Source: Verrucomicrobiaceae bacterium (GTDB lineage: Bacteria; Verrucomicrobiota; Verrucomicrobiia; Chthoniobacterales; Terrimicrobiaceae). From it: a DNA stretch of 64,000 nucleotides. Positions within the stretch are counted from its first letter, which is position 1, and the number at the start of each line of letters is the position of its first letter. Below, in pieces: positions 17,107 to 26,167 of this stretch. The notes below the pieces were generated by a model, which searched no databases, was not told where the DNA came from, and saw only the letters and a list, made by a program, of their open reading frames with translations. Location: the NCBI GenBank assembly GCA_007280915.1, contig QYQL01000017.1, positions 21,402-85,401 of the forward strand, given 5' to 3'. The translations under genes and the position numbers were made by a program.

Positions 17107-20100
17107 ATGAGACTCCCCCGGTTCTGCGCATTTTTTCTTTGGTCTTTCGCAGTGTTGCTGTCCGCAATGAATGCTCAGTCAGCAGACCGGCTAGAACAGG
17201 GTTTTGCCACTCCCCCGGCGGACGCGCGCCCGCAAACCTGGTGGCATTGGATGAATGGCAACGTCACCAAAGAAGGCATCACCGCCGATCTGGAAGCCAT
17301 GGCGCGCATTGGCATCGGAGGAGCTCAGATCTTCAACGCGGCCCAGCATGACGACCTGCTGCGCCACACGGAACCAGCCGGACCAATCAAAACGCTGAGC
17401 CCGGAATGGATGGCGCTGACCCAGCATGCAATCCGGGAGGCGGAGCGGCTCGGGCTCGAACTCGCGATCCACAACTGCCCGGGCTGGAGCGAATCGGGAG
17501 GTCCGTGGGTGCCTGTGGACCAATCCATGCAGAAGGTGGTCTGGAGCGAAACCAACGTAAAAGGGCCATCCTCATTTTCCGCTCAGCTGAAACAACCTGA
17601 TACCGTCCGCGGATACTACCGCGACATCGCCGTGTTTGCGTTTCCCACGCTGCCGGGCGAGGAGACTGCAGCCCCCCTTCTCGATCCGAAGATCAGCTCC
17701 GACGGACAGAAGATCGACGGTGAAGCAATGCTTGACGGCGATGTCGGCACGGGAACAGAAATCCCGATCCCTACAAAAGACGCCCCGAAAAGCTTTTTGT
17801 TCGAGTTCCGCGAGCCAGTGACATTCGGCACGCTCCGCTTGCTCCTCAAGTCCGACGCCGACGAGACCGTCTATGTCGGTGGAAAAATCGAAGCAAGCGA
17901 TGATGGAAAATCGTTCCGCAAGCTCGGCGATGTGGACCTCTACATCATCAAGCTCAACACCACGACGACGATCAGCCTGCCTCCCACAAAGGCAAGGTTC
18001 GTGAGACTGTCGATGACCACCTCGAACGAGCGCTCGAAGACGATCACATTTTCCGGCGTCCAATTCGGTGCGCCGGGAATTCCGGGAATCGGAAAGAAAG
18101 CCGCTTTCGAAACGCGCGGGGATCGGAAGCCGTCAACCTCGACGGATGCCCCGCTTCCTCCCGAGGTGTGCATCCCGCCGGGACGCCTGCTGAATTTGAC
18201 CGCCCGCATGAAGCCGGACGGTCATTTGGATTGGGATGTGCCAGCGGGCAATTGGACAATCCTCCGGATGGGCCACACATCCACCGGCATCCAGATTCAT
18301 CCGGCGATGGATGCCGACCGCGGGCTTGAATGCGACAAGATGAGCCGCAGCGCGGTCGAGGCTCATTTCAACAACATGATGGGCAAGGTGATCGCGGCAG
18401 CAGGCCCCCTCGCCGGCAAGTCGCTCAAAATGGTGCTCGCCGACAGTTGGGAAGCCGGCTGCCAGAACTGGACCCCGGCATTCATCGCGGAATTTACTCA
18501 GCGGCGCAAATACGACCCCACACCGTGGCTGCCGACATTGACCGGGCGTGCGGTCGGATCGCTGGAGGATAGCGAGCGCTTTCTGTGGGACTTCCGCCGC
18601 ACCATCGCGGATCTGATCGCCGAAAACCATTACGGAACTTTTCAGGAGCTCTGCGCCAAGCACGGAATGCTTCTCACTGCCGAAGCCCCAGGCATCGGAA
18701 GCCCTACGATTGCGGACTCCCTCCAGTGCCAGAAGTTCACCGATGTGCCGATGGGGGAATTCTGGATGGACGGACACAATGACAGCCGGGAGCCCGCGAG
18801 CGCAGCGCATGTGTTTGGAAAAAAATTCGTCGCAGCGGAGGCGTTTACAGCGTTCATCCCGGATGCGCGATGGACGAAGGCGCCGTTTGATTTCAAAGCG
18901 ATCGGCGACCTGAACTTCTGCCGCGGCATCAACCGGTTTGTCTTCCACCGTTACGCGATGCAGCCGTGGATGGATCGCGCGCCCGGAGTAACCATGGGGC
19001 CATGGGGCAGCAATTTTGAACGCACCCAAACGTGGTGGGAGCAGGCCCGGGCGTGGGTCGCCTACCTGCAACGTTGCCAGTATCTCCTCCAGCAGGGCCT
19101 CTTCGTTGCTGATATCGCCTACTTCTATGGCGAGGGCGCGCCAAATACCATCACCGGCAAAGAACCGAAACTGCCCGACGGCTACAGCTTCGATGCGATC
19201 AACACGGACGTCCTTCTGAATCACGTCAGTGTGGATGAAACCGGCCGGATCGTTCTGCCGGATGGCATGAGTTACCGCCTTCTGCTGCTTCCCGAGGAGA
19301 ACAGGATGACCCCGGAAGTTCTTAAAACCATTGCCTCACTGGTCAAGGCCGGCGCCATCGTGGCAGGCCCGCGTCCCATGAAATCCCCCAGCCTGACGAA
19401 CCAACCGGATGCCAACGCGGAAATTTCAAGGCTCGCCGCCGAAGTCTGGGGGGATTGCGATGGGAAAAACGTGACATCCCACGCATATGGCAAAGGCCGT
19501 GTCGTGTGGGGAGTGCCTGTTGCCGACATTCTCAAGGAGTTGAAAACCCCGCCGGATTTTTCCTCCGACTCGCCTGCGGACTTCGCCTTCATCCACCGGC
19601 AGATCGGCGACACCGATGCGTATTTTGTATCGGGTCAGAAAATGGATCCGGTCACCGCCCGTCTGACATTCCGCGCAGGGAACCGGATTCCTGAGATATG
19701 GCATCCGGAAACAGGCCGGATCGAACCCGCTCCGGTGTTTTCCGTGAAAGATGGATTGGTCACCGTCTCACTGCACTTCGATCCAGCGGAGGCAATGTTT
19801 GTCGTCTTCCAAAAAAGCGCGGAGGGGGTTGATCCGATCAAGACCTTTGCGCGCGATGGAGAAAACCTCCTCGCTCCTGGTTCGGCCCAAACAGCCAGTC
19901 TCACTCAGTCCGATAGAAAACTCATTGTGAATACCAGCGCCCCAGGACACTACAAAGCGACCACCGCATCGGGCAAAACGCTGGAGGCCCATGTCAAGGC
20001 ATTGCCGGATTCAAAAGTCCTGCCTGGCCCATGGGTGCTCAGGTTTCCGCCAAAATGGGGAGCTCCTGAACAAGTCACTCTCGACAAGCTGATTTCCTGG

Positions 20101-20499
20101 ACCGAACACCCCGATGGAGGGGTGAAGCATTTCTCCGGCACGGCGACCTACACCATCGAATTCGAATGGGACGGAACTTCCGCTCTCCTGGATTTTGGAA
20201 AGGTGAAAGAAATTGCCGAGGTGCGGCTGAACGGAAAGGACCTCGGCATCCTCTGGAAACCGCCCTTCCGAGTGGATGCGAGCAGCGCGCTACGATCGGG
20301 CCTCAATAAGCTGGAGGTGAAAGTCACAAACCTCTGGCCGAACCGCCTGATCGGCGATGCCGGGCTTCCGGAAGACCAGCGCGTCACATGGACCACTTAC
20401 CAGCCTTATCACCCCAATGATCCGCTCCTGGAATCCGGTCTGCTCGGTCCGGTCCGCTTGGTGCCCGTTGCCCGCGTGGCTTTTCCGGAGGCCAAGTAG
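17107..20499 (+). CDS. Secreted GH106-family alpha-L-rhamnosidase-like protein
   Basis: This 1130-aa protein has a signal peptide (residues 1-23, RLPRFCAFFLWSFAVLLSA). The mature start, FATPPADARPQTWWHWMNGN then GITADLEAMARIGIGGAQIF, is the hallmark of GH106 and related rhamnosidases. Further conserved blocks are LELAIHNCPGWSESGGPWV, DSWEAGCQNWTP and LTAEAPG; the C-terminus ends with a jelly-roll-like domain (EVRLNGKDLGILWKPPFRVD). GH106 enzymes release L-rhamnose from pectins and glycosides. I chose ATG 17107 over the upstream TTG 17071 because the signal peptide starts there. The GH32 gene follows after 8 bp, so the two form an operon. Confidence 0.88.
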   Translation: MRLPRFCAFFLWSFAVLLSAMNAQSADRLEQGFATPPADARPQTWWHWMNGNVTKEGITADLEAMARIGIGGAQIFNAAQHDDLLRHTEPAGPIKTLSPEWMALTQHAIREAERLGLELAIHNCPGWSESGGPWVPVDQSMQKVVWSETNVKGPSSFSAQLKQPDTVRGYYRDIAVFAFPTLPGEETAAPLLDPKISSDGQKIDGEAMLDGDVGTGTEIPIPTKDAPKSFLFEFREPVTFGTLRLLLKSDADETVYVGGKIEASDDGKSFRKLGDVDLYIIKLNTTTTISLPPTKARFVRLSMTTSNERSKTITFSGVQFGAPGIPGIGKKAAFETRGDRKPSTSTDAPLPPEVCIPPGRLLNLTARMKPDGHLDWDVPAGNWTILRMGHTSTGIQIHPAMDADRGLECDKMSRSAVEAHFNNMMGKVIAAAGPLAGKSLKMVLADSWEAGCQNWTPAFIAEFTQRRKYDPTPWLPTLTGRAVGSLEDSERFLWDFRRTIADLIAENHYGTFQELCAKHGMLLTAEAPGIGSPTIADSLQCQKFTDVPMGEFWMDGHNDSREPASAAHVFGKKFVAAEAFTAFIPDARWTKAPFDFKAIGDLNFCRGINRFVFHRYAMQPWMDRAPGVTMGPWGSNFERTQTWWEQARAWVAYLQRCQYLLQQGLFVADIAYFYGEGAPNTITGKEPKLPDGYSFDAINTDVLLNHVSVDETGRIVLPDGMSYRLLLLPEENRMTPEVLKTIASLVKAGAIVAGPRPMKSPSLTNQPDANAEISRLAAEVWGDCDGKNVTSHAYGKGRVVWGVPVADILKELKTPPDFSSDSPADFAFIHRQIGDTDAYFVSGQKMDPVTARLTFRAGNRIPEIWHPETGRIEPAPVFSVKDGLVTVSLHFDPAEAMFVVFQKSAEGVDPIKTFARDGENLLAPGSAQTASLTQSDRKLIVNTSAPGHYKATTASGKTLEAHVKALPDSKVLPGPWVLRFPPKWGAPEQVTLDKLISWTEHPDGGVKHFSGTATYTIEFEWDGTSALLDFGKVKEIAEVRLNGKDLGILWKPPFRVDASSALRSGLNKLEVKVTNLWPNRLIGDAGLPEDQRVTWTTYQPYHPNDPLLESGLLGPVRLVPVARVAFPEAK

Positions 20500-20507
20500 C
20501 TCAGGAT

Positions 20508-22226
20508 ATGAAATATTTTCTTGCGCTGCTGCTGATCGTCCAGTCGGTCTGCGCCAACCCAACACCAACGCCCCCCGTCAAACCGGTCACACGCGAGCGC
20601 ACGATGTCCCTCGACAAACGCTACCTGCTTCTGCCCGTCAAAAACCGACCCAAGGACAAGCAGCACGCCTCGCTCATTGTGGACGGCGTGGCCGTGCGGA
20701 AATTCAATATTGAGCTGGATGAAAAGCCCGACTGGTTCGCCCACCTCGACGTCAGCGATTGGAAGGGCAAAACGGCAACGCTCCGCATTGACAATCTGCC
20801 GGCAGATTCCAAGGCAGCCGACCTTGTCTCCACCTCCGATGAAGTTTGGAACGCCGCCGGTCTCTACCACGAAACGCTTCGTCCGCAATTGCAGTTCTCG
20901 ACCAGATGCGGCTGGATCAATGACCCCAATGGTCTCGTTTTTTACAATGGCGAGTATCACATATTTTTCCAACACTCCCCCTATAGTTGGAGCGGAGGAG
21001 GCCCCCACTGGGGCCATGCGACAAGCACGGACCTAGTGCATTGGCGGGAGCACGGCGAAGCGGTTTATCCCGACGACCTCGGGGGCCCATGGAGCGGCAG
21101 CGCGGTCGTTGACTGGAAAAACACCAGCGGATTCGGCAAGGACGGCAAACCGCCGCTCGTGCTGATCTACAGCCACGTCGGCAATCCCGCCACGCAGCAC
21201 ATCGCCTACAGCACGGACGGCCGCACATTCACAAAGTTCGATGGCAATCCCGTGCTCAAGAACATCAGCTTTCTCAACCGCGACCCAAAGGTTTTCTGGC
21301 ACGAACCGACCCAACGCTGGGTGATGGTGCTCTATGTCGGCGAGGGCCCCGCCGAGCCCGGAAAACCCATGCCTGGCCACACCATTCAGTTCCTAACGTC
21401 GCCAAACCTCAAGGATTGGACTCCCGCCAGCGTGACAAAAGGCGGAGGAGGCTATGATTTCTTCCTCTACGAATGTCCCGACTTCTTCGAGTTGCCGGTC
21501 GATGGCGATGCCTCAAAAAGAAAATGGGTGCTCTCGGCCGCAGACAGCGCCTATGCCGTCGGCTCATTCGACGGGAGCCGATTCACTCCTGACGAGATAC
21601 GTATCCAGGGCCAGTCACGTCGAGGCTGTTTCTACGCGCCGCAAACGTTCAGCGACACGCCGGACGGACGCCGGATTCAGATCGGATGGGGACAGGCTCC
21701 CGCGCCGGGCATGCCATTCAATCAGCTCCTCACGCTGCCATGCGAACTTCAGCTTCGAAAGACTCCCGAGGGAGTTCGTCTGCGGCGCATTCCAGTCAAA
21801 GAACTCGAAACGCTGCGGGGAAAATCATGGAAAAACGACCGGCCCACACTGGCAGAGGGTGATGCAAATCCCCTCGCCGACGCGCGGGGCGAACTGCTGG
21901 AAATCCGAGCCGACTTCACTCCCGCCGCCGACAGCGAAGTGACGTTCAACGTGCGGGGCGTCGAGATCCGATACAATGCGGCCACGCAGGAAATCTCGGG
22001 CACCGACGTGCATGCGCCCGCGCAGCTGGAAGAAGGACGGCAGGTCATCACGATCTTTGCCGACAGAAATTATTTCAACGTCCTGGCCGCCGATGGCCTC
22101 ACCTACATGCCATTCCCGGTCATCCCCAAGCCGGAAAACCTCGGCGTCTCTGTGAACGTCAAGGGCGGGGCCATTTCAATCCATCAACTCGAAGCCTTCG
22201 AATTGAAATCGATCTGGAAAAAGTAA
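20508..22226 (+). CDS. Secreted GH32 beta-fructosidase (levanase/inulinase-type), paralogue A
   Basis: This 572-aa protein has a signal peptide (1-16). All three GH32 catalytic motifs are intact: WINDPNG with nucleophile D139, RDPK with transition-state Asp D259, and ECPDFF with acid/base E322. The propeller is followed by the usual C-terminal beta-sandwich from about 440. Residues 30-120, before the propeller, match the equivalent region of the second GH32 at 23787. Known family members hydrolyse levan, inulin or sucrose-type fructosides. It follows GH106 by 8 bp and is 287 bp from the 3' end of the convergent regulator gene. Confidence 0.95.
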   Translation: MKYFLALLLIVQSVCANPTPTPPVKPVTRERTMSLDKRYLLLPVKNRPKDKQHASLIVDGVAVRKFNIELDEKPDWFAHLDVSDWKGKTATLRIDNLPADSKAADLVSTSDEVWNAAGLYHETLRPQLQFSTRCGWINDPNGLVFYNGEYHIFFQHSPYSWSGGGPHWGHATSTDLVHWREHGEAVYPDDLGGPWSGSAVVDWKNTSGFGKDGKPPLVLIYSHVGNPATQHIAYSTDGRTFTKFDGNPVLKNISFLNRDPKVFWHEPTQRWVMVLYVGEGPAEPGKPMPGHTIQFLTSPNLKDWTPASVTKGGGGYDFFLYECPDFFELPVDGDASKRKWVLSAADSAYAVGSFDGSRFTPDEIRIQGQSRRGCFYAPQTFSDTPDGRRIQIGWGQAPAPGMPFNQLLTLPCELQLRKTPEGVRLRRIPVKELETLRGKSWKNDRPTLAEGDANPLADARGELLEIRADFTPAADSEVTFNVRGVEIRYNAATQEISGTDVHAPAQLEEGRQVITIFADRNYFNVLAADGLTYMPFPVIPKPENLGVSVNVKGGAISIHQLEAFELKSIWKK

Positions 22227-22251
22227 ACCGGCTCAATCTCGAAACCCCGCA

Positions 22252-22489
22252 ATGGTAGGGCGGGATCGCCGAGCCCGCCGACTTATGCAGCAGGACGGCT
22301 CGGCGGGCCATCTCTGCCAGATCGAACCAGCTGCTGTTCCCGCGCGTCAGGATGTTGATTTACCACAAAGACACAAAGGAAGCAGGTTGCGAGTGGAAGG
22401 TTCCCCGTTTGCGTTTCATCCGCCAGGTAAATCTCACCGTCAAGCATCTCTTCATCCACCACCCTTTGTGCTCTTTGTGTCTTTGTGGT
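22252..22489. repeat. Intergenic inverted-repeat element (CACAAAGACACAAAG type)
   Basis: The 287-bp gap between two convergent genes holds two palindromic structures. A 17-bp exact inverted repeat has its left arm at 22362-22378 (ACCACAAAGACACAAAG) and its right arm at 22473-22489, with a 94-bp loop. Upstream, a GC-rich pair, CGCCGAGCC (22267-22275) and GGCTCGGCG (22297-22305), sits in a region repeating the CCCGCCG theme. The position after both stop codons fits a role as bidirectional terminator, or a dispersed REP-like element that has landed there. No open frame with coding character is present. Confidence 0.75.
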
Positions 22490-22513
22490 GATTTTTATCA
22501 GGTTAGGATAAAA

Positions 22514-23644
22514 CTATGCCTTCACCCGAACAGAAGCATTCCGGTTGGCTTGGTAGGCCCCGCAACTTCCCCGCACCGCCAGATGCGGTGTCAGCATCAC
22601 CGCACGGGGAGGCCATTCCGGCTGCGCGATGCGCTGCATCAGGGTGTGGAATGCCGTCACGCCGATTTCCCGGCAGGGTTGGTGAATCGTGGTCAGCGGC
22701 ACGACAAGCAGCGTGGCGTAGCGGACATCGTCGAACCCCGCCACGCGGACCTGACCGGGCACGCTCAACTTGAGCTGCTCCAGCGTGCGCATCAACACCG
22801 CGGCGGTATGATCGTTGGCACAGATGAAGGCGTCGAAAAGCCTCCCCGCCGTCAGCTTGCGCACAAATTTCAAATCGGCCGGATCGCCCCACGACACCCA
22901 GTCCGGGCGCAGTTCGATCTTGTGGCGTAGGAGAGCCTCCCGGACTCCGGCAATGCGGATATCCACACTCGATGCCGAATGCGGACGCGCCACGAAAGCG
23001 ATCCGCCGGCAACCCAGCCTCACGAGGTGCTCGGCGAGCAGATATCCCCCGGCGAGGTTGTCAACCCCGACCAGATCGAAATCGCTCCGGCTCGGAAACG
23101 CCCGCAGATCGCGGTCGAGCAGCACGACATGAATGCCTGCGTCCCGCAACCTAGTGGCGATCCGTTCGTTCACCGTCTCGTTGTCGCTCGACAGTTCGAA
23201 GGGGGCAAAAAACACCCCCTCAACCTGTCGCTGGATGAACTGTTCGCAAAGCTGCTCGGCATGGTCCCGGCTCAGGTCGCTGTGCGAAAGGGCCGATCCA
23301 CCCCAGATCACGCTGTAACCGTTCACCCGCGCCAAGCTGGCAATCTCACCGCAAATGACCCCGAAAATTTCGGTTGTTCCGAGACCGGGAACAAGCAGGC
23401 CCAACTGCTTGGTCGGAACGCTTGCGGTGACTTCCCTCACATACGATCCCGAGCCGGCACGTCGCTCGATGAGACCCTCCGCCTGAAGATCCCGCATCGC
23501 TCTCGCGACAGTAGGGCGGGAGGTGCCGAACTCCTCAACAAGCTGCGCCTCGCTCGGCAGGCGTTGTGCTTTTCCAAACTTCCCGGAAAGGATGCCTTCG
23601 CGGATCTGATCGGAAATCCTGCGATGAAGAGGATGCTTGGGCAT
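22514..23644 (-). CDS. GntR/LacI hybrid transcriptional regulator (AraR-type architecture)
   Basis: This 376-aa repressor-type protein has a GntR winged helix at residues 1-70 (LPSEAQLVEEFGTSRPTVAR is the recognition region) and a LacI/periplasmic-binding-like sensor at about 80-370 (LGLLVPGLG, RIAFVARPHS, DAFICANDHTA, VAGFDD). This is the arrangement of Bacillus AraR, whose sugar ligand releases it from DNA. I chose ATG 23644 over an upstream TTG because the winged helix starts there. It is divergent from GH32 paralogue B, with a direct-repeat operator candidate between them. It therefore probably controls the fructan genes; the ligand is not readable from sequence. Confidence 0.92.
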   Translation of the reverse strand: MPKHPLHRRISDQIREGILSGKFGKAQRLPSEAQLVEEFGTSRPTVARAMRDLQAEGLIERRAGSGSYVREVTASVPTKQLGLLVPGLGTTEIFGVICGEIASLARVNGYSVIWGGSALSHSDLSRDHAEQLCEQFIQRQVEGVFFAPFELSSDNETVNERIATRLRDAGIHVVLLDRDLRAFPSRSDFDLVGVDNLAGGYLLAEHLVRLGCRRIAFVARPHSASSVDIRIAGVREALLRHKIELRPDWVSWGDPADLKFVRKLTAGRLFDAFICANDHTAAVLMRTLEQLKLSVPGQVRVAGFDDVRYATLLVVPLTTIHQPCREIGVTAFHTLMQRIAQPEWPPRAVMLTPHLAVRGSCGAYQANRNASVRVKA

Positions 23645-23649
23645 AGGAT

Positions 23650-23679
23650 TTACAGGTTGTGAATCTGATATTACAGGTT
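23650..23679. promoter_or_regulatory. Candidate regulator operator: two TTACAGGTT direct repeats
   Basis: The 9-mer TTACAGGTT occurs at 23650-23658 and again at 23671-23679, exactly 21 bp apart, which is two helical turns. The pair lies 6 bp from the regulator start codon and about 108 bp upstream of the GH32 gene at 23787. Two same-face half sites in the shared divergent promoter region fit autoregulation and control of the GH32 operon by the GntR/LacI hybrid. Binding is inferred from position and spacing only. Confidence 0.55.
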
Positions 23680-23786
23680 TTACGAACCTAGAGGCCAATT
23701 GTTTTTACACCCATGGTTTTCCACGCGAATCATCCAAGGCACATATCGGTTCCCTTCCCCGCACTTCTTCCCCGTTCCAGGAATTC

Positions 23787-25988
23787 ATGAAACTTCCCGT
23801 CCTCATTACCCTTGGCCTCTGCATTCCCATTCTCCACGCTGCTCAGCCGGATGATGTCATCGCGGATTTTGAAGCGGATGGATATGGAGACTGGAATGTA
23901 GCGGGCACCGCCTTCGGTCCGGGCCCAGCTCAGGGGGCGCTGCCGCGTCAGATGAAAGTCGAGGGGTTCAAAGGTCGCGGCCTCGCTAATTCCTTTGGTA
24001 GTGGGGATAATAGCACCGGGACGCTCACTTCTCCGGAGTTCACAATCCGCCGCAAGTTCATCACGTTTCTCATCGGCGGCGGTGGGTTCGAAGGCAAAAC
24101 CTGCATGAACCTGATTGTCGATGGAAATGTCGTTCGAACGGTCACGGGACCGAACATCGAACATGGAGGCACTGAGAAACTGGCTCCGGGCTCGTGGGAG
24201 GTGGGCGAGTTTGCCGGCAAAACGGCCGTCATCGAAATTGTGGACAACCAGAAAGGTGGCTGGGGGCATATCAATGTGGACCAAATCGAGCAGTCCGACA
24301 CGGCTGTGCATGCGCCCCTCAAGCTGATCACACAAGAGCGCACTATTCCCCTCGACAAGCGCTACCTGCTGCTGCCCGTAACAACCCGGGCCCGGGAGTC
24401 GCAGAAGCAACGCGCCACCCTGACTGTGGACGGCGCACCGGTGCGGGTATTTTACCTGGATCTGGATGAAAATCCCGAGTGGTTTGCCCACCTCGATGTC
24501 AGCGAGTGGAAGGAAAAACCGGCCACGCTCCGCATCGACAATCTTCCCGAATCCTCGAAAGCCATCGATCTCGTCACCACCTCCGATGAGATCTGGAATG
24601 CTGGCGGTCTCTATAACGAGGCTTTGCGACCCCAGATTCAGTTCTCGACCAGGCGCGGATGGGTCAACGACCCCAACGGGCTCGTATTTTACAACGGCGA
24701 GTATCACCTCTTCTTCCAGCACAACCCGTATGGATGGAACGCGGGCGGCCCGCACTGGGGACATGCGACCAGCCCCGATCTTGTGCACTGGCAGGAGCAC
24801 GGAGAGGCGCTGTATCCGGACGACTTCGGAGCGATGTTCAGCGGAAGCGCGGTCGTTGATTGGAAGAATACGAGCGGATTCGGCAAGGACGGCAAACCGC
24901 CACTCGTGCTGATCTACACCGCCGCAGGCAACCCTTTCACCCAGTGCATCGCCTACAGCACGGACGGACGCACGTTCACGAAGTTCTCCGGCAATCCTGT
25001 GGTGAATAATATCACGCGCGGAAACCGCGATCCGAAAGTCACCTGGCATGAACCGACGCAGCGCTGGGTGATGGTCCTCTATGTCGGTCAGCCATCCCCC
25101 ACCGGCGGGACGGACGCAAAAGGGAATCCGAAACAGACTCACACCATCCATTTCCTCACGTCACCGAACCTCCGGGACTGGACGCCCTCAAGCGTGACTA
25201 GCGGCGGCGAAGACTCCGACCACTTTCTCTTCGAATGCCCGGATTTCTTTCAACTCCCGGTCAATGGCGATGCCTCAAACAAGAAGTGGGTGCTCTCCGC
25301 CGCAAACTGTGAATATGCCGTCGGAACGTTCGACGGAACCAAATTCACCGCCGAAGGGGAACGCGCTCCCGGTATGCGTCCCGGCGGTTCCTTCTACGCA
25401 CCGCAGACGTTCAGCGACATGCCGGACGGACGCCGCATCCAAATCGGCTGGGGACGTGCGACCGCGCCGGGCATGCCATTCAACCAGCTCCTCACGCTGC
25501 CCTGCGAACTTCAACTCCGGCAGACCCCCGATGGGCTGCGCCTGCGGAGGCAACCGGTCAAAGAACTCGAATCCCTGCGCGGCAAATCCTGGAAATCCGA
25601 CAAGTCCACTCTGGCCGGGGGTGATGCAAATCCCCTCCCGGGCGTCCATGGCGAACTACTGGAAATCCACGCCGACTTCACTCCCGCCGCCGACAGCGAG
25701 GTGACGTTCAATGTGCGCGGAATCGAAATCCGCTACGACGCCGCCAAGCAGGAGATCTCAGGCCCGGGCGAGCATGTGCCCGCACCGCTGCAAAACGGAC
25801 GGCAGACGATTACGATCTTTGCCGACAGAAACTACTTCAACGTCCTCGCCACCGACGGCCTCACCTACATGCCGTTCGCGGCCATACCCAAGCCGGACAA
25901 CCTCGGCGTCTCGGTGAGCGTGAAGGGCGGGGCAATCACCATCCACCAGCTCGAAGCTTTCGAACTGAAATCCATCTGGAAAAAATGA
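23787..25988 (+). CDS. Secreted GH32 beta-fructosidase with N-terminal levanase accessory domain, paralogue B
   Basis: This 733-aa protein starts at ATG 23787, where a signal peptide begins (residues 1-18). Residues about 22-170 are an extra N-terminal domain (IADFEADGYGDWNVAGTAFG to GHINVDQIE) of the jelly-roll kind found before many Bacteroidota levanases. The rest, from about 183, parallels the GH32 at 20508 across its whole length. Catalytic residues are intact: WVNDPNG D295, RDPK D415, ECPDFF E483. It is the first gene of the run GH32 - transporter - kinase - GH32-like, directly across from the regulator. Confidence 0.95.
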   Translation: MKLPVLITLGLCIPILHAAQPDDVIADFEADGYGDWNVAGTAFGPGPAQGALPRQMKVEGFKGRGLANSFGSGDNSTGTLTSPEFTIRRKFITFLIGGGGFEGKTCMNLIVDGNVVRTVTGPNIEHGGTEKLAPGSWEVGEFAGKTAVIEIVDNQKGGWGHINVDQIEQSDTAVHAPLKLITQERTIPLDKRYLLLPVTTRARESQKQRATLTVDGAPVRVFYLDLDENPEWFAHLDVSEWKEKPATLRIDNLPESSKAIDLVTTSDEIWNAGGLYNEALRPQIQFSTRRGWVNDPNGLVFYNGEYHLFFQHNPYGWNAGGPHWGHATSPDLVHWQEHGEALYPDDFGAMFSGSAVVDWKNTSGFGKDGKPPLVLIYTAAGNPFTQCIAYSTDGRTFTKFSGNPVVNNITRGNRDPKVTWHEPTQRWVMVLYVGQPSPTGGTDAKGNPKQTHTIHFLTSPNLRDWTPSSVTSGGEDSDHFLFECPDFFQLPVNGDASNKKWVLSAANCEYAVGTFDGTKFTAEGERAPGMRPGGSFYAPQTFSDMPDGRRIQIGWGRATAPGMPFNQLLTLPCELQLRQTPDGLRLRRQPVKELESLRGKSWKSDKSTLAGGDANPLPGVHGELLEIHADFTPAADSEVTFNVRGIEIRYDAAKQEISGPGEHVPAPLQNGRQTITIFADRNYFNVLATDGLTYMPFAAIPKPDNLGVSVSVKGGAITIHQLEAFELKSIWKK

Positions 25989-26008
25989 CCGGACCATCAT
26001 TTATGAAG

Positions 26009-26139
26009 CCGCAGATTGACGCCGATTTTCACAGATTATTTCTGGCAGAAAGCAGTGGGAGGTTTCATGCAAAGTCGCTGCACCAACATCTCAGCTGTCT
26101 TCCCTTCTTCCATCTGTGTCAATCTGCGCCAATCTGCGG
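26009..26139. repeat. Intergenic imperfect inverted repeat (AATCTGYG type)
   Basis: Between GH32 B and the transporter lie two about 29-bp arms, 26009-26037 (starting CCGCAGATTG) and 26111-26139 (ending CAATCTGCGG), that pair with a few mismatches around a 73-bp loop. The right arm itself contains the units ATCTGTGTCA, ATCTGCGCCA and ATCTGCGG in tandem. The same unit appears again at 41482-41600. It could form a hairpin that lowers read-through from the secreted enzyme to the transporter, or be a dispersed repeat. Confidence 0.7.
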
Positions 26140-26167
26140 TTAACCCTTCTGTAGTCTTTCTTTTATC

